From JALVDI01 sp039186435 (GTDB taxonomy: Bacteria > Myxococcota_A > Polyangia > Polyangiales > Houyiibacteriaceae), in contig JBCDAA010000020.1 in assembly GCA_039186435.1 (NCBI GenBank), positions 1 through 45,577 on the forward strand: 45,577 nucleotides of DNA, read 5' to 3'. The position numbers and the translations under genes are program-made. The notes beneath the pieces are model-generated. The model ran no database searches. It saw only the letters and a program-made list of their open reading frames with translations, and was not told the DNA's origin. Of this stretch, positions 16,247 to 23,551 are shown piece by piece; within the stretch, counting starts at the first letter, position 1; the number at the start of each line of letters is the position of its first letter.

Positions 16247-17023
16247 CTACACGCCCCGGTAGACGGGCTTTCGCTTTTCGCGAAACGCCGCGAGGGCCTC
16301 CAGACGATCCTCGGACGCGAGGGTTTGTTCGTAGCATCGGCGCTCGTGCAAAAGACCCGCGTCGAGGGGGAGCTCCGCCCCATCGATGGCCGCGAGCGCA
16401 GCCTCGACCGCGATCGGCGCGCTCGCTGCGAGCTGACGCGCCCACTCCATTGCCGCCGGAAGCGCTTTGTCTTCCCCGACCCGGTTCACCACCCCGAGGG
16501 CGAGCGCTTCCTCGGCCTCGAGTCGCCGCGCGAGGAGAATCAGCTCCTTCGCCTTCGCCGGTCCGACGATGCGGGTGATGCGCTGGGTTCCGCCGGCGCC
16601 CGGAATGATCGCGAGCGAAACCTCGGTCAGGCCAACCTTCGCGCTCGGCGCCATGACGCGTAGGTCACAGGCCAGCGCGACTTCGAGTCCGCCGCCGTAG
16701 GCGACTCCGTTGATCGCGGCGATGGTCGGCTTGCGAAGGCGATCGATCGCGTCGAACGCCGCGCGGTAAAGACCGAGGAAGTCACGGACGTCCTCCATGG
16801 ACATGTCCTTGCGTTCCTTGAGGTCGGCCCCCGCGCAAAATGCCCGGTCACCCGCACCGGTGAGGACGACCGCGCGAATCTCGGCGTCGCGATCCGCGTC
16901 GCGTGCAAGCTCCCCGAGCTTTCGAACCGTTGCGCGCGAGAGCGCGTTCATGCGGTCGGGCCGGTTGAGCGTCCAGCACGCCACGCCCTCCTCAACGGAA
17001 ACTTCAACGCCGTGATCGGTCAT
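16247..17023 (-). CDS. Enoyl-CoA hydratase/isomerase (crotonase)
   Basis: 258 residues from ATG 17023, a usual crotonase length. Oxyanion-hole segments are present: 'AFCAGADLKE' and 'GVAYGGGLEVALACDLRV'. Both acidic residues used by hydratases are in place, the Glu of 'GGGLE' and the Glu of 'GLTEVSLAIIPGAGGTQR'. The sequence is close to the AUH type, so it may hydrate enoyl-CoA in beta-oxidation or methylglutaconyl-CoA in leucine breakdown; the substrate cannot be fixed. The start overlaps the stop of the TPR gene by four bases (ATGA), an unusual pairing with no other fatty acid genes around. Confidence 0.9.
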   Translation of the reverse strand: MTDHGVEVSVEEGVACWTLNRPDRMNALSRATVRKLGELARDADRDAEIRAVVLTGAGDRAFCAGADLKERKDMSMEDVRDFLGLYRAAFDAIDRLRKPTIAAINGVAYGGGLEVALACDLRVMAPSAKVGLTEVSLAIIPGAGGTQRITRIVGPAKAKELILLARRLEAEEALALGVVNRVGEDKALPAAMEWARQLAASAPIAVEAALAAIDGAELPLDAGLLHERRCYEQTLASEDRLEALAAFREKRKPVYRGV

Positions 17024-17880
17024 GGCGGCGGTTGTGCCGTAGCATCCGCATCTTCGTCAACGGGGCCGTTCGCTGACGTCGCGCGAAGCCGACGATAGGC
17101 CACGAGCCGCGCCTGGTAACGCGCAGGATCACGGGCGACCTCCACCGCGCGGACAAACGCGGCCTCCGCTTCGTCCGGGCGACCCAGCTCGTGAAGCAAT
17201 ATGCCACGGCCCGCATGCGCCGCCGCAAAACGCGGCCTCACCCGAAGCACGCGATCGTACGCGGCGAGCGCCTCTTCGTGGCGACCCGCGTTCACCAGAA
17301 GCGCCGCGAGACCAAGACGCAGCCCAACGTGATCGGGGTGGTGCGAAAGGCCGCTTCGAAAGTCGTCCTCGGCGGCCTCCACCTCCCCGGTGTGGTAGCG
17401 CGCCATCGCCACGGCCTTCCAGGTTTCCGCGTGGCTCGGATCGAGGGCGACGCTGCGCGCGAGAGGCTCGATCGCGTCCTCCGCCTGTCCCCAGCGCAGC
17501 AGGCGCGTTCCGAGCACGCGATGCGGATACGCACTCTCCGGGGCGAGCTCCCGCGCCCGGACATAGGACTGGAGCGCGAGGTCGTAGCGACGCTCAAGCT
17601 CGTGGGTGAACCCAATCTCCACCAGGGGGCGCGGATCCTCCGGACGAAGCGCCTCGAGCCGCGCGAAGGCAACGCGCGCGGACGCCGGATCCTCCGCCAT
17701 CAGATGCGCCCGTGCCAGCTCGAGCCAGCGTGCACCCTTTTCCGGCGAAGCGTCCGCGGCGCGCTGAAAGTGGCTGATCGCGTCGTCGAAACGACCCACC
17801 GACATCGCGCGGCGCCCGAGACGCACGTCCCGCGGCGCGCAGGCCACCACCAAGACAAGCGCGAGCAACGCTTGACGCAT
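17020..17880 (-). CDS. TPR-repeat lipoprotein
   Basis: 286 residues from ATG 17880. A longer open frame runs upstream but overlaps the divergent genes, and 'MRQALLALVLVVACAP' is a lipoprotein signal (V-V-A-C), so this start is preferred. From residue 20 to 260 there are about seven TPR units: 'GRFDDAISHFQRAADASPE', 'RYDLALQSYVRARELAPES', 'WGQAEDAIEPLARSVALDPSH', 'GEVEAAEDDFRSGLSHHPD', 'GRHEEALAAYDRVLRVRP', 'GRPDEAEAAFVRAVEVARD'. TPR lipoproteins act as scaffolds, for example PilF/Tgl in pilus assembly; its position upstream of a pilin locus makes that worth testing, but it is not shown. Confidence 0.8.
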   Translation of the reverse strand: MRQALLALVLVVACAPRDVRLGRRAMSVGRFDDAISHFQRAADASPEKGARWLELARAHLMAEDPASARVAFARLEALRPEDPRPLVEIGFTHELERRYDLALQSYVRARELAPESAYPHRVLGTRLLRWGQAEDAIEPLARSVALDPSHAETWKAVAMARYHTGEVEAAEDDFRSGLSHHPDHVGLRLGLAALLVNAGRHEEALAAYDRVLRVRPRFAAAHAGRGILLHELGRPDEAEAAFVRAVEVARDPARYQARLVAYRRLRATSANGPVDEDADATAQPPP

Positions 17881-17907
17881 CGGCCGGCGCCCGGAACCAT
17901 CCGACCC

Positions 17908-18180
17908 ATGAATCGAACGACGTTGACCAAGATTCTTCAGTCCGCCGACGGCGTCGCGGGATCGGATTCGGTGTTCGAGGCCTCGGAAGGACATCAGCTG
18001 AGCTTCTACGTCGGGGGCTTCGGTCGCGGCATGGTGATCAACGACGTTCAGAAGGTTCACCTTCAAGAGGACTATATCCGCCTCGACCGCAAAGCGTCCG
18101 AGGGCGCAGCCTACCTCAGCTACGAACTCATTCAGGGGCTGACGGTTCGGCCCAACGAAAAAACTCCCGCCGGATTCTAG
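17908..18180 (+). CDS. Small protein upstream of pilR-like gene, unknown
   Basis: 90 residues from ATG 17908, between the divergent TPR gene (27 bases) and the response regulator (54 bases). No signal peptide or membrane segment. It is a compact alpha/beta chain: 'MNRTTLTKILQSADGVAG', 'HQLSFYVGGFGRGMVINDVQKVHLQEDYIRLDRK', 'AAYLSYELIQGLTVRP'. The composition is that of a real protein, without Arg-rich shadow features, and the frame continues far upstream only as antisense of the TPR gene. I do not recognise the family. Co-transcription with the sigma54 activator is likely. Confidence 0.65.
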   Translation: MNRTTLTKILQSADGVAGSDSVFEASEGHQLSFYVGGFGRGMVINDVQKVHLQEDYIRLDRKASEGAAYLSYELIQGLTVRPNEKTPAGF

Positions 18181-18234
18181 CGAGCGCGCGATTTCGCGAT
18201 GTCGAATCGTCTGAACCGCGCACGCGGAATCTGA

Positions 18235-19605
18235 ATGCGCCCTGCCCTCGACAGCGGCGTGCGCGTTCTCGTCTGCGACGACGAAGCAAGCCTTCGCGAA
18301 ATGCTTCGAATCTTGCTCTCCCGCCAGGGTCATCAAGTCGAGGTCGCCAAAGGCACGCAGGACGCGATCGCTGCGCTGCAGCGCGCCGATCCCTTCGACG
18401 CGGTGATTACCGATCTGCTCATGCCTGGCGGTTCCGGCCTCGACGTTCTCGCCGCGGCACGAAAACGAAGCGAGAGCACCCAGGTGATCGTGATCACTGC
18501 GTTCACGAGCACCCAGCGCGCCGTCGAAGCGATGCGCCAGGGCGCCTACGACTTTCTCGAAAAGCCGTTTCAGAACGACGTGCTCCTCGCCACCCTCGAC
18601 AAAGCGCTCGAAAAGCGCGCCATCGTCGATGAAAACGCGATGCTTCGCGCCCAGGCGGAGGGCCTTGGAATCATCGGCGTCTCCAACGGCATCCGCAGTC
18701 TTCGCGGGCTGATCGTGCGCGCGGCTAAGACCCGGACGAGCGTTCTGGTGACGGGCGAAAGCGGAACCGGCAAGGAGCTCGTCGCCCGTGCACTCCACGA
18801 ACACAGCGTCCGCGCGCAGGGGCCCTTTCGCGTCGTGAACTGCGGAGCGCTTCCTGAAAACCTGATGGAGAGCGAGCTCTTCGGTCACGAAAAAGGCGCC
18901 TTCACCGGTGCTGACCAGCGCAAGGAAGGACTCATTCGTGCCGCGGGCGGCGGCACCCTCTTCCTCGACGAGGTGGGAGAGCTCCCGCTGGCGCTCCAGG
19001 TGAAGCTCCTCCGGGTCCTTCAGGAGCGCTCGGTCCGGCCGGTCGGGAGTGAGCGTGAAGAGGAAGTCGACATTCGCCTCGTTGCGGCCACGAACCGTGA
19101 CCTCGAGGCCGAGGTGGAACAGGGCACCTTTCGGGAAGACCTCTTCTATCGCCTCAACGTCATCCGCCTACGGATCCCTCCGCTCCGCGACCGACCGGAG
19201 GACATTCGTCCGCTCGCCCAGCATCTTCTCGAAAAGCACAACGCCGCCCAGGAGCGAACGCTCTCGCTGAGCGATGCGGCGCTCGCCTGGCTCGCGCTCC
19301 AGCCCTTTCCGGGGAACGTCCGCGAACTGGAGAACCTCATCGAACGCGCGGTCGCGCTCGCACCCAATCAAACGATCAGCGTCGAGGATTTCGGCGTGGA
19401 CTCGGGGGACCTCGTGCCGCGGGTGCCCGCCGTGCTGCCGGCTGATTTCGACGTCGACGCCCACCTCGGCGCGATCGAGCGAACGATCCTCCTCAAGGCG
19501 CTCGATCAGAGCGAGGGGGTCCGAAAGCGCGCCGCGGAGCTCTTGGGGATGACGTTTCGCCAGTTTCGCTACCGGCTCGCCAAGTACGACCTCGACAACG
19601 AGTAG
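18235..19605 (+). CDS. PilR-like sigma54 response regulator
   Basis: 456 residues from ATG 18235. Receiver domain (about 10-122) with Asp15/Asp16, phosphoacceptor Asp60 and Lys110; AAA+ domain (about 147-375) with Walker A GESGTGKE (174-181), sigma54-contact motif GAFTGA (221-226) and Walker B TLFLDE (241-246); Fis-type HTH at the C-terminus ending 'RYRLAKYDLD', typical of PilR and other NtrC-family members. It activates sigma54 promoters after phosphorylation. Two pilin genes with -24/-12 promoters follow directly, which supports PilR. No PilS-type histidine kinase is in the window. Confidence 0.85.
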   Translation: MRPALDSGVRVLVCDDEASLREMLRILLSRQGHQVEVAKGTQDAIAALQRADPFDAVITDLLMPGGSGLDVLAAARKRSESTQVIVITAFTSTQRAVEAMRQGAYDFLEKPFQNDVLLATLDKALEKRAIVDENAMLRAQAEGLGIIGVSNGIRSLRGLIVRAAKTRTSVLVTGESGTGKELVARALHEHSVRAQGPFRVVNCGALPENLMESELFGHEKGAFTGADQRKEGLIRAAGGGTLFLDEVGELPLALQVKLLRVLQERSVRPVGSEREEEVDIRLVAATNRDLEAEVEQGTFREDLFYRLNVIRLRIPPLRDRPEDIRPLAQHLLEKHNAAQERTLSLSDAALAWLALQPFPGNVRELENLIERAVALAPNQTISVEDFGVDSGDLVPRVPAVLPADFDVDAHLGAIERTILLKALDQSEGVRKRAAELLGMTFRQFRYRLAKYDLDNE

Positions 19606-19642
19606 GAGCCGCTGTTAGTGTAAAAAAGCACTCTAGCGCGTG

Positions 19643-19658
19643 CGGTGCGAACCTTGCT
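19643..19658 (+). promoter_or_regulatory. Sigma54 -24/-12 promoter of first pilin
   Basis: CGGTGCG-aacc-TTGCT fits the sigma54 consensus TGGCACG-N4-TTGCW: GG at 19644-19645, GC at 19656-19657, with exactly ten bases between. A start near 19669 would give a leader of about 49 bases before ATG 19718. A PilR-like activator is encoded immediately upstream. Confidence 0.75.
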
Positions 19659-19717
19659 TTCAACTTCGGCTCGGTTCTCAGGTTTCTCCAGCCGGTTAGT
19701 CACCACGGGGTCTGGTC

Positions 19718-20260
19718 ATGTCACGCTCGAAACGCTCTCAGGACGGCTACACGCTCATCGAGTTGATGATCGTTGTCGGAATCGTTGGAATTCTCGCGGC
19801 CATCGCGATTCCCAGCTTCACGCAGTACGTCCAGCGGGCAAAGACCTCTGAAGCCATCACCTTCCTCGGGGAAATCCGTCAGCGCCAGGAGTCCTACCGC
19901 GCCGAGTTTGGCCAATACGCCGACGCGAGCGGAGGCAATCTGACCACTTTTAATCCCACCATCGCGCCCCTGGACCAGAAGGTGGGTTGGCAGACCCAGG
20001 CCGGGTGGGAGCAGCTCGGTGCTGCCCCGGATGGGGGAGGCGTGCGCTTTCAGTATGCGGCGGTTGCCGGTCTTCCTGGGGCTGCGGTTCCGGGGGGTGG
20101 ACCTGCCTGCGGAGCCCCGGCAGCCGGCGTAATCAACACGGAATTTTGGCATGTTGCCGAAGCCGTCGGCGACCTCGACGCGGACGGGACCCAGGTCTGC
20201 TTTGAGGTGACCTCGCACCGGCGCGCCGTTTGGGTGAGCTCGGCCGGCGGCTGGGAGTGA
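19718..20260 (+). CDS. Type IV pilin-like protein, copy 1
   Basis: 180 residues, ATG 19718. Short basic leader and prepilin peptidase site after Gly10 ('QDG/YTLIELMIVVG'); Tyr at +1 replaces the usual Phe, and Glu5 is present. The N-terminal hydrophobic helix runs to about 33, then 'YVQRAKTSEAITFLGEI', a feature shared with the next pilin (R-x-K-T-S-E-A). The globular domain has Cys131 and Cys161, a likely disulfide pair, and the loop D-L-D-A-D-G (152-157) followed by a Phe-Glu pair. Secreted to the inner membrane and assembled into a pilus or pseudopilus. Whether it is the major or a minor pilin cannot be told. Confidence 0.85.
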   Translation: MSRSKRSQDGYTLIELMIVVGIVGILAAIAIPSFTQYVQRAKTSEAITFLGEIRQRQESYRAEFGQYADASGGNLTTFNPTIAPLDQKVGWQTQAGWEQLGAAPDGGGVRFQYAAVAGLPGAAVPGGGPACGAPAAGVINTEFWHVAEAVGDLDADGTQVCFEVTSHRRAVWVSSAGGWE

Positions 20261-20263
20261 CGT

Positions 20264-20299
20264 TTTTCGTCACCCCCATTGCGCGATCGGTGACGAAAA
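20264..20299. promoter_or_regulatory. Inverted repeat upstream of second pilin promoter
   Basis: TTTTCGTCACC (20264-20274) and GGTGACGAAAA (20289-20299) form a perfect 11-base inverted repeat with a 14-base centre. It begins just after the first pilin stop. Its T tract is on the left and A tract on the right, the reverse of an intrinsic terminator. The centre lies about 56 bases upstream of the -24 element, a normal place for an enhancer site of a sigma54 activator. Confidence 0.5.
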
Positions 20300-20335
20300 G
20301 TGTCAGTCGGCAAGCAAAGCGCCGAGAAAGAGCAT

Positions 20336-20351
20336 TGGATCACCTCTTGCT
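20336..20351 (+). promoter_or_regulatory. Sigma54 -24/-12 promoter of second pilin
   Basis: TGGATCA-cctc-TTGCT has GG at 20337-20338 and GC at 20349-20350 with the required ten bases between, plus the T-G-G and T-T-G-C-T cores. The expected start near 20362 gives a leader of about 42 bases with AAAGGA (20387-20392) before ATG 20404. Confidence 0.7.
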
Positions 20352-20403
20352 AAGAGCTCAGGCAGCGCGGGGCCTCCCCCCCGGCGAAAGGATTTTGGCT
20401 GGC

Positions 20404-21027
20404 ATGAAGTTCCTCACCCAGAAGAAGAAAGACGGGTTCACGCTCATTGAGCTCATGATCGTCGTCGCGATTATCGGCATCCTCGCCGCCATCGCGATTC
20501 CGGCGTTCATCAACTACGTGAAGCGCTCCAAGACCTCCGAGGCTCCGGCGAACCTCAAGGCGATGTTCACGGGCGCAGCGTCGCTCTACACCCGCGGTCA
20601 GTCCGCTCAGGCGCTCATCGGTCGCGGTGCGGCGACGGCGAACTCGACGCGCTGCCACACCAACGGAACCATCAGCACCATGGCCCTCGGCGGCGTTCCG
20701 ACCGACCAGAAGCACACGCTGACCTGGCCGGCCAACTCCTCGGTCGATGCGACCGCGGACGGCTTCGTCGCGCTCAACTGGCAGGTTTCGGACCCCGTGT
20801 ATTACCAGTACGACGTCGTCTCCATGGGCAACGGCGCCGGCATGGTCTCCCTCGGCGTCAACTGCGGTGATATGGCCGCGGTCGGTGCGCAGGTCTACGC
20901 CTTCCAGGGCATCGGCGACCTCGACAACGATGGTCAGATGAGCCTCTTCGAGCTCGCGGCTGGTGTTGACGAAGGTAATACCCTCTATCGAAACGCCGAA
21001 ATCTTCGTTCAGAACGAGCTCGAGTAG
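20404..21027 (+). CDS. pilA: Type IV major pilin-like protein
   Basis: 207 residues from ATG 20404; the frame is open further upstream, but only this ATG gives a normal short leader. Prepilin cleavage after Gly11 ('KKDG/FTLIELMIVVAIIGILAAIAIPAF') is canonical with Phe+1 and Glu5. 'YVKRSKTSEAPANLKAMFTGAASLY' is typical of deltaproteobacterial PilA. Cys84 and Cys154 may pair. A D-L-D-N-D-G loop (172-177) with a following Phe-Glu is near the C-terminus. It has its own sigma54 promoter and a strong terminator, consistent with high expression as the main pilus subunit for twitching or S-type motility, adhesion or DNA uptake. Confidence 0.88.
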   Translation: MKFLTQKKKDGFTLIELMIVVAIIGILAAIAIPAFINYVKRSKTSEAPANLKAMFTGAASLYTRGQSAQALIGRGAATANSTRCHTNGTISTMALGGVPTDQKHTLTWPANSSVDATADGFVALNWQVSDPVYYQYDVVSMGNGAGMVSLGVNCGDMAAVGAQVYAFQGIGDLDNDGQMSLFELAAGVDEGNTLYRNAEIFVQNELE

Positions 21028-21052
21028 AGCCACACGCGAGTTTTCGCTAAGA

Positions 21053-21088
21053 GAGGGATGGGCACCACGCCCATCCCTCGTTTCGTTT
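21053..21088 (+). terminator. Intrinsic terminator after pilA-like gene
   Basis: GAGGGATGGGC (21053-21063), loop ACCAC, GCCCATCCCTC (21069-21079): a perfect 11-base stem followed by GTTTCGTTT (21080-21088). It lies 25 bases after the pilin stop, and is the best intrinsic terminator in the window. Confidence 0.85.
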
Positions 21089-21117
21089 AACCGTCGCTCG
21101 ATTGAGTCCGTTTCACC

Positions 21118-21969
21118 GTGCGCTTCCTCGTCCTGCCCACACTCCTGGCTCTCGTGCTCTTGGCGGACACCCTCCGCGGGTCCGCGATGGACGCCTATCT
21201 CGAAGAGCGGAGCTACGAGGATGTCTACGTCCTCCCGAGTGCGGAGTGGCTGAGCGTATTCTCGGCGGGGCATCACGAAGCGGTCGCGGATCTCGTCTGG
21301 GCCAAAGCCCTCGTCTACGTCGGCGACGAGTTTCGACACGAGGGCGGACTACGAAACGTGTTTCGCTACGCCGACGCCATTCTCACCCTCGACCCCGATC
21401 ATAGGCGGGCGTACCGCTGGGTGGGCACGATGGGACTCTATCGCCCGACGGGAACGACGCTGGAGGACGGTGAGCGAACGGTCGGGTTCCTTCGGCAAGG
21501 CGTTGAGCGTTTTCCGAACGACGGGGAGCTTGTGTGGGACCTCGCCGCGACGCTCACCTATGAGCTTCCCTCCTTCACCGACGACCTCGCAGAGAAGGAG
21601 CGCTACCGAGCCGAAGGGTCGGAGTTCATGATGCGAGCGGCGGAGCTCGGCGCCGGACCCCACTGGCTTGTGCTGACCAACGCCACCTCGCTTGTGGAGC
21701 TGGGGCGAACAGAGCAAGCGATTCGCCATCTCGAGGAGATGTACCCCCTCGTGGACGACGAGGAGACCCGTCGCGACATCCTCTTTCGAATCGAGCTCCT
21801 TCAGGGTCAGGCGGACGCGGAAGCACTTCGACGAATCCACGCCGATCTCGAGGCCGCGCGCGAGGAGAGCTACCCCTACATCCCGATGGACCTTTTTCTC
21901 TTCGTCGGGGAACGATCCGACCCCGACGAGGCGCTCGAGCGGTGGTTTCTCCCGGGCGAGTCACAATAG
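21118..21969 (+). CDS. TPR-type protein between pilin genes
   Basis: 283 residues, GTG start at 21118. The N-terminus has a hydrophobic signal-anchor (about 2-16). The next part, 'YVLPSAEWLSVFSAGHHEAVADLVWAKALVYVGDEF', matches a recurrent deltaproteobacterial pattern of helical repeat proteins (L-P-x-x-x-x-x...G-x-x-E-x-x-A-D-L-x-W). Helical repeats continue: 'YADAILTLDPDHRRAYRWVGTMGLY', 'LRQGVERFPNDGELVWDLAATLTYEL', 'TNATSLVELGRTEQAIRHLEEMYP'. It probably sits in the periplasm as a scaffold. Its place between pilA and a third pilin-like gene suggests a role in pilus biogenesis, by context only. Confidence 0.7.
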   Translation: MRFLVLPTLLALVLLADTLRGSAMDAYLEERSYEDVYVLPSAEWLSVFSAGHHEAVADLVWAKALVYVGDEFRHEGGLRNVFRYADAILTLDPDHRRAYRWVGTMGLYRPTGTTLEDGERTVGFLRQGVERFPNDGELVWDLAATLTYELPSFTDDLAEKERYRAEGSEFMMRAAELGAGPHWLVLTNATSLVELGRTEQAIRHLEEMYPLVDDEETRRDILFRIELLQGQADAEALRRIHADLEAAREESYPYIPMDLFLFVGERSDPDEALERWFLPGESQ

Positions 21970-22019
21970 ACCGTCGCAGTGGCGTTGCTGAGCGCAGCGC
22001 TTTCTCGCAGACTCCCGCC

Positions 22020-22556
22020 GTGCGCAGGTCCGGTCGCCGAGTGGAAGGACTAACGCTGGTCGAAGCCGCGGTGCTGATCAGCCTGACGGGCATCGCCCTG
22101 GCCGTCTTCGTCCCGACCTTCTTTCGGCAGCTCCGCACCAGTAAGATCGACGAGGCGAGCGAGCATCTCGAGCAGCTCGCGGGCGCGCTGGACGCGTACT
22201 ACGTCGAGCGACGCCCGGAAGGCCGCGGCTGTCTTCCGGCGGGTGCGGGGCCCACCCTCGACCAGCCTGGACCGGATCCCCAGCCGGTCGACTACGACGA
22301 GGTCGAAGGCGCGGCGACCTGGAGCGCCCTCTCCTTTCGGCCGGAACGACCGCTCCGCTACAGCTACGAAGTCATCGTGCGTCGAGCGGGATGCGACGTC
22401 CGCGTCCCGCCGGGCGAAGCGCTGTACACCGTTCGCGCAACGGGAGACCTCGACGGCGACGGCCGTCGGTCGACCTTCGAACGGTCGGCGACGCTGAACG
22501 AAGAGGGAGACGTAATCCCCCTTGGCGTTCTCTACGTCACGGACCGCGTCGAGTAA
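22020..22556 (+). CDS. Third pilin-like (pseudopilin) protein
   Basis: 178 residues from GTG 22020; an in-frame ATG at 21942 lies inside the previous gene and would give an improbable leader. The leader 'MRRSGRRVEG' and cleavage after Gly10 ('LTLVEAAVLISLTGIALAVFVPTF') fit class III signal peptides: Leu at +1, Glu5 kept, but the helix lacks the M-I-V-V core of major pilins. Cys71 and Cys125 may form a disulfide. The loop D-L-D-G-D-G (143-148) followed by Phe-Glu repeats the signature of both upstream pilins. Likely a minor pilin or pseudopilin of the same system. Confidence 0.75.
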   Translation: MRRSGRRVEGLTLVEAAVLISLTGIALAVFVPTFFRQLRTSKIDEASEHLEQLAGALDAYYVERRPEGRGCLPAGAGPTLDQPGPDPQPVDYDEVEGAATWSALSFRPERPLRYSYEVIVRRAGCDVRVPPGEALYTVRATGDLDGDGRRSTFERSATLNEEGDVIPLGVLYVTDRVE

Positions 22557-22563
22557 TCCGAGA

Positions 22564-22587
22564 TCAGGTTAAGCGACGAACGATCTA
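22564..22587. repeat. Dispersed 24-base repeat, single copy
   Basis: A 24-base sequence that starts TCAGGTTAAGCGACGA and ends GATCTA lies between convergent genes; its final CTA is the TAG stop of the minus-strand lipoprotein gene. It matches the two arms of the inverted element at 45314-45473 at about 20-21 of 24 positions. See that entry. Confidence 0.6.
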
Positions 22588-23418
22588 GGGAGGGGGCGAG
22601 GCTCCGCGATCGATGGTCAGGACAGCTTGGCCTGCGTCCTCGACGCTGAACCCGTCGATGACGATGATCAGCGTGGTGCCGGCCTCGACTTCTAGACTGA
22701 GCCGAGACTGTAGTCCGTCGCCGCCGTCGTCGTCGCAGACGAGGGTTGAGCCGCCGCAGCGATCCTGAACATAGAGCACCGTGTCGAAGTCGCTTCCGTC
22801 GGTCGTGAAGAAGTAGGTTCCCGAGGCCGGTGCGGTCCACGCAATGCTCACGTCCGCGCCGCCGCTCCCGCCACAGCCGCCGTCGGTGTCGTTGCCTGCC
22901 CCGGTGGTGTTGACGCGGATACTGTCGCCGCTGCCGAGGGTCTGATCCGGGCAGCGTCCGCCTCCGCCGCCCACAACGCGACGGGCCACACACGCTTCGA
23001 TCTCCGCTTCAAAGGTCTCCTGAAAGACCTCCGGCGTGTCGGGGCAGAGGTCCTCCGCGTCGTCAAAGGTTTCGTCGCAGCTGTCGAGCGCGCCCTCCGC
23101 GCAACTCGCACGCCGGATGCAGGCGAGGTAGTCCTCGGCTGCGGTGACCAGACATTCGAGTTCTGGGCCGAGCTCGTTCCGCTGCCGGGAGAATGCTTGC
23201 GCCGCGCAACTTCGTTCGGTGCGAGACGCGGAACTCGAAAAGTCCGCCCGAACGGCGGTCGCACACTCGGCCTCCGACGAAAAGCCTCCCTCGTCAAAGA
23301 AGCAGGCACATTCCTCAAGGGCGATGTCTTCGGAGATTTCGTCGGCCTGTTGGATCAGGCCGCCGCCGCCGCCGCAGCCGAGCGCGACAAGGACTCCAAG
23401 GGTCATTCCAAAACGCAT
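22585..23418 (-). CDS. Cys-rich lipoprotein with PPC-like domain
   Basis: 277 residues from ATG 23418, chosen because GAGAGGAG lies just upstream and the product starts with a lipoprotein signal ('MRFGMTLGVLVALGC', followed by five Gly). Residues 35-155 are helical with about ten Cys ('ECACFF', 'AECATAV', 'RSCAAQA', 'ECLVTAAEDYLACIRRASC'), a pattern frequent in Myxococcota lipoproteins. After a Gly spacer, residues of about 165-277 form a beta-sandwich like bacterial pre-peptidase C-terminal (PPC) domains: 'VSIAWTAPASGTYFFTTDGSDFDTVLYVQD' and 'SLEVEAGTTLIIVIDG'. No enzymatic domain. Surface binding role is a guess. Confidence 0.75.
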   Translation of the reverse strand: MRFGMTLGVLVALGCGGGGGLIQQADEISEDIALEECACFFDEGGFSSEAECATAVRADFSSSASRTERSCAAQAFSRQRNELGPELECLVTAAEDYLACIRRASCAEGALDSCDETFDDAEDLCPDTPEVFQETFEAEIEACVARRVVGGGGGRCPDQTLGSGDSIRVNTTGAGNDTDGGCGGSGGADVSIAWTAPASGTYFFTTDGSDFDTVLYVQDRCGGSTLVCDDDGGDGLQSRLSLEVEAGTTLIIVIDGFSVEDAGQAVLTIDRGASPPP

Positions 23419-23551
23419 TCGTACTCCTCTCGCCCCAGCGTTTAGCACGCGACATGCCACGCCGAAGATCGGAGTTTTACCCACACGCGAGAGCGACCTG
23501 TGAACCGCGTACCTCGAAAACGTGGCGCGAGTTCACAGCAGCGTCGATGCG

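Noticed and set aside
17881..18888. N-terminal extension of the TPR lipoprotein gene
   Set aside because: It would overlap the divergent small protein and pilR-like genes and lose the lipoprotein signal.
20350..21339. A 329-codon minus-strand frame across the pilin gene
   Set aside because: It runs through a pilin gene with clear motifs and through its terminator; shadow.
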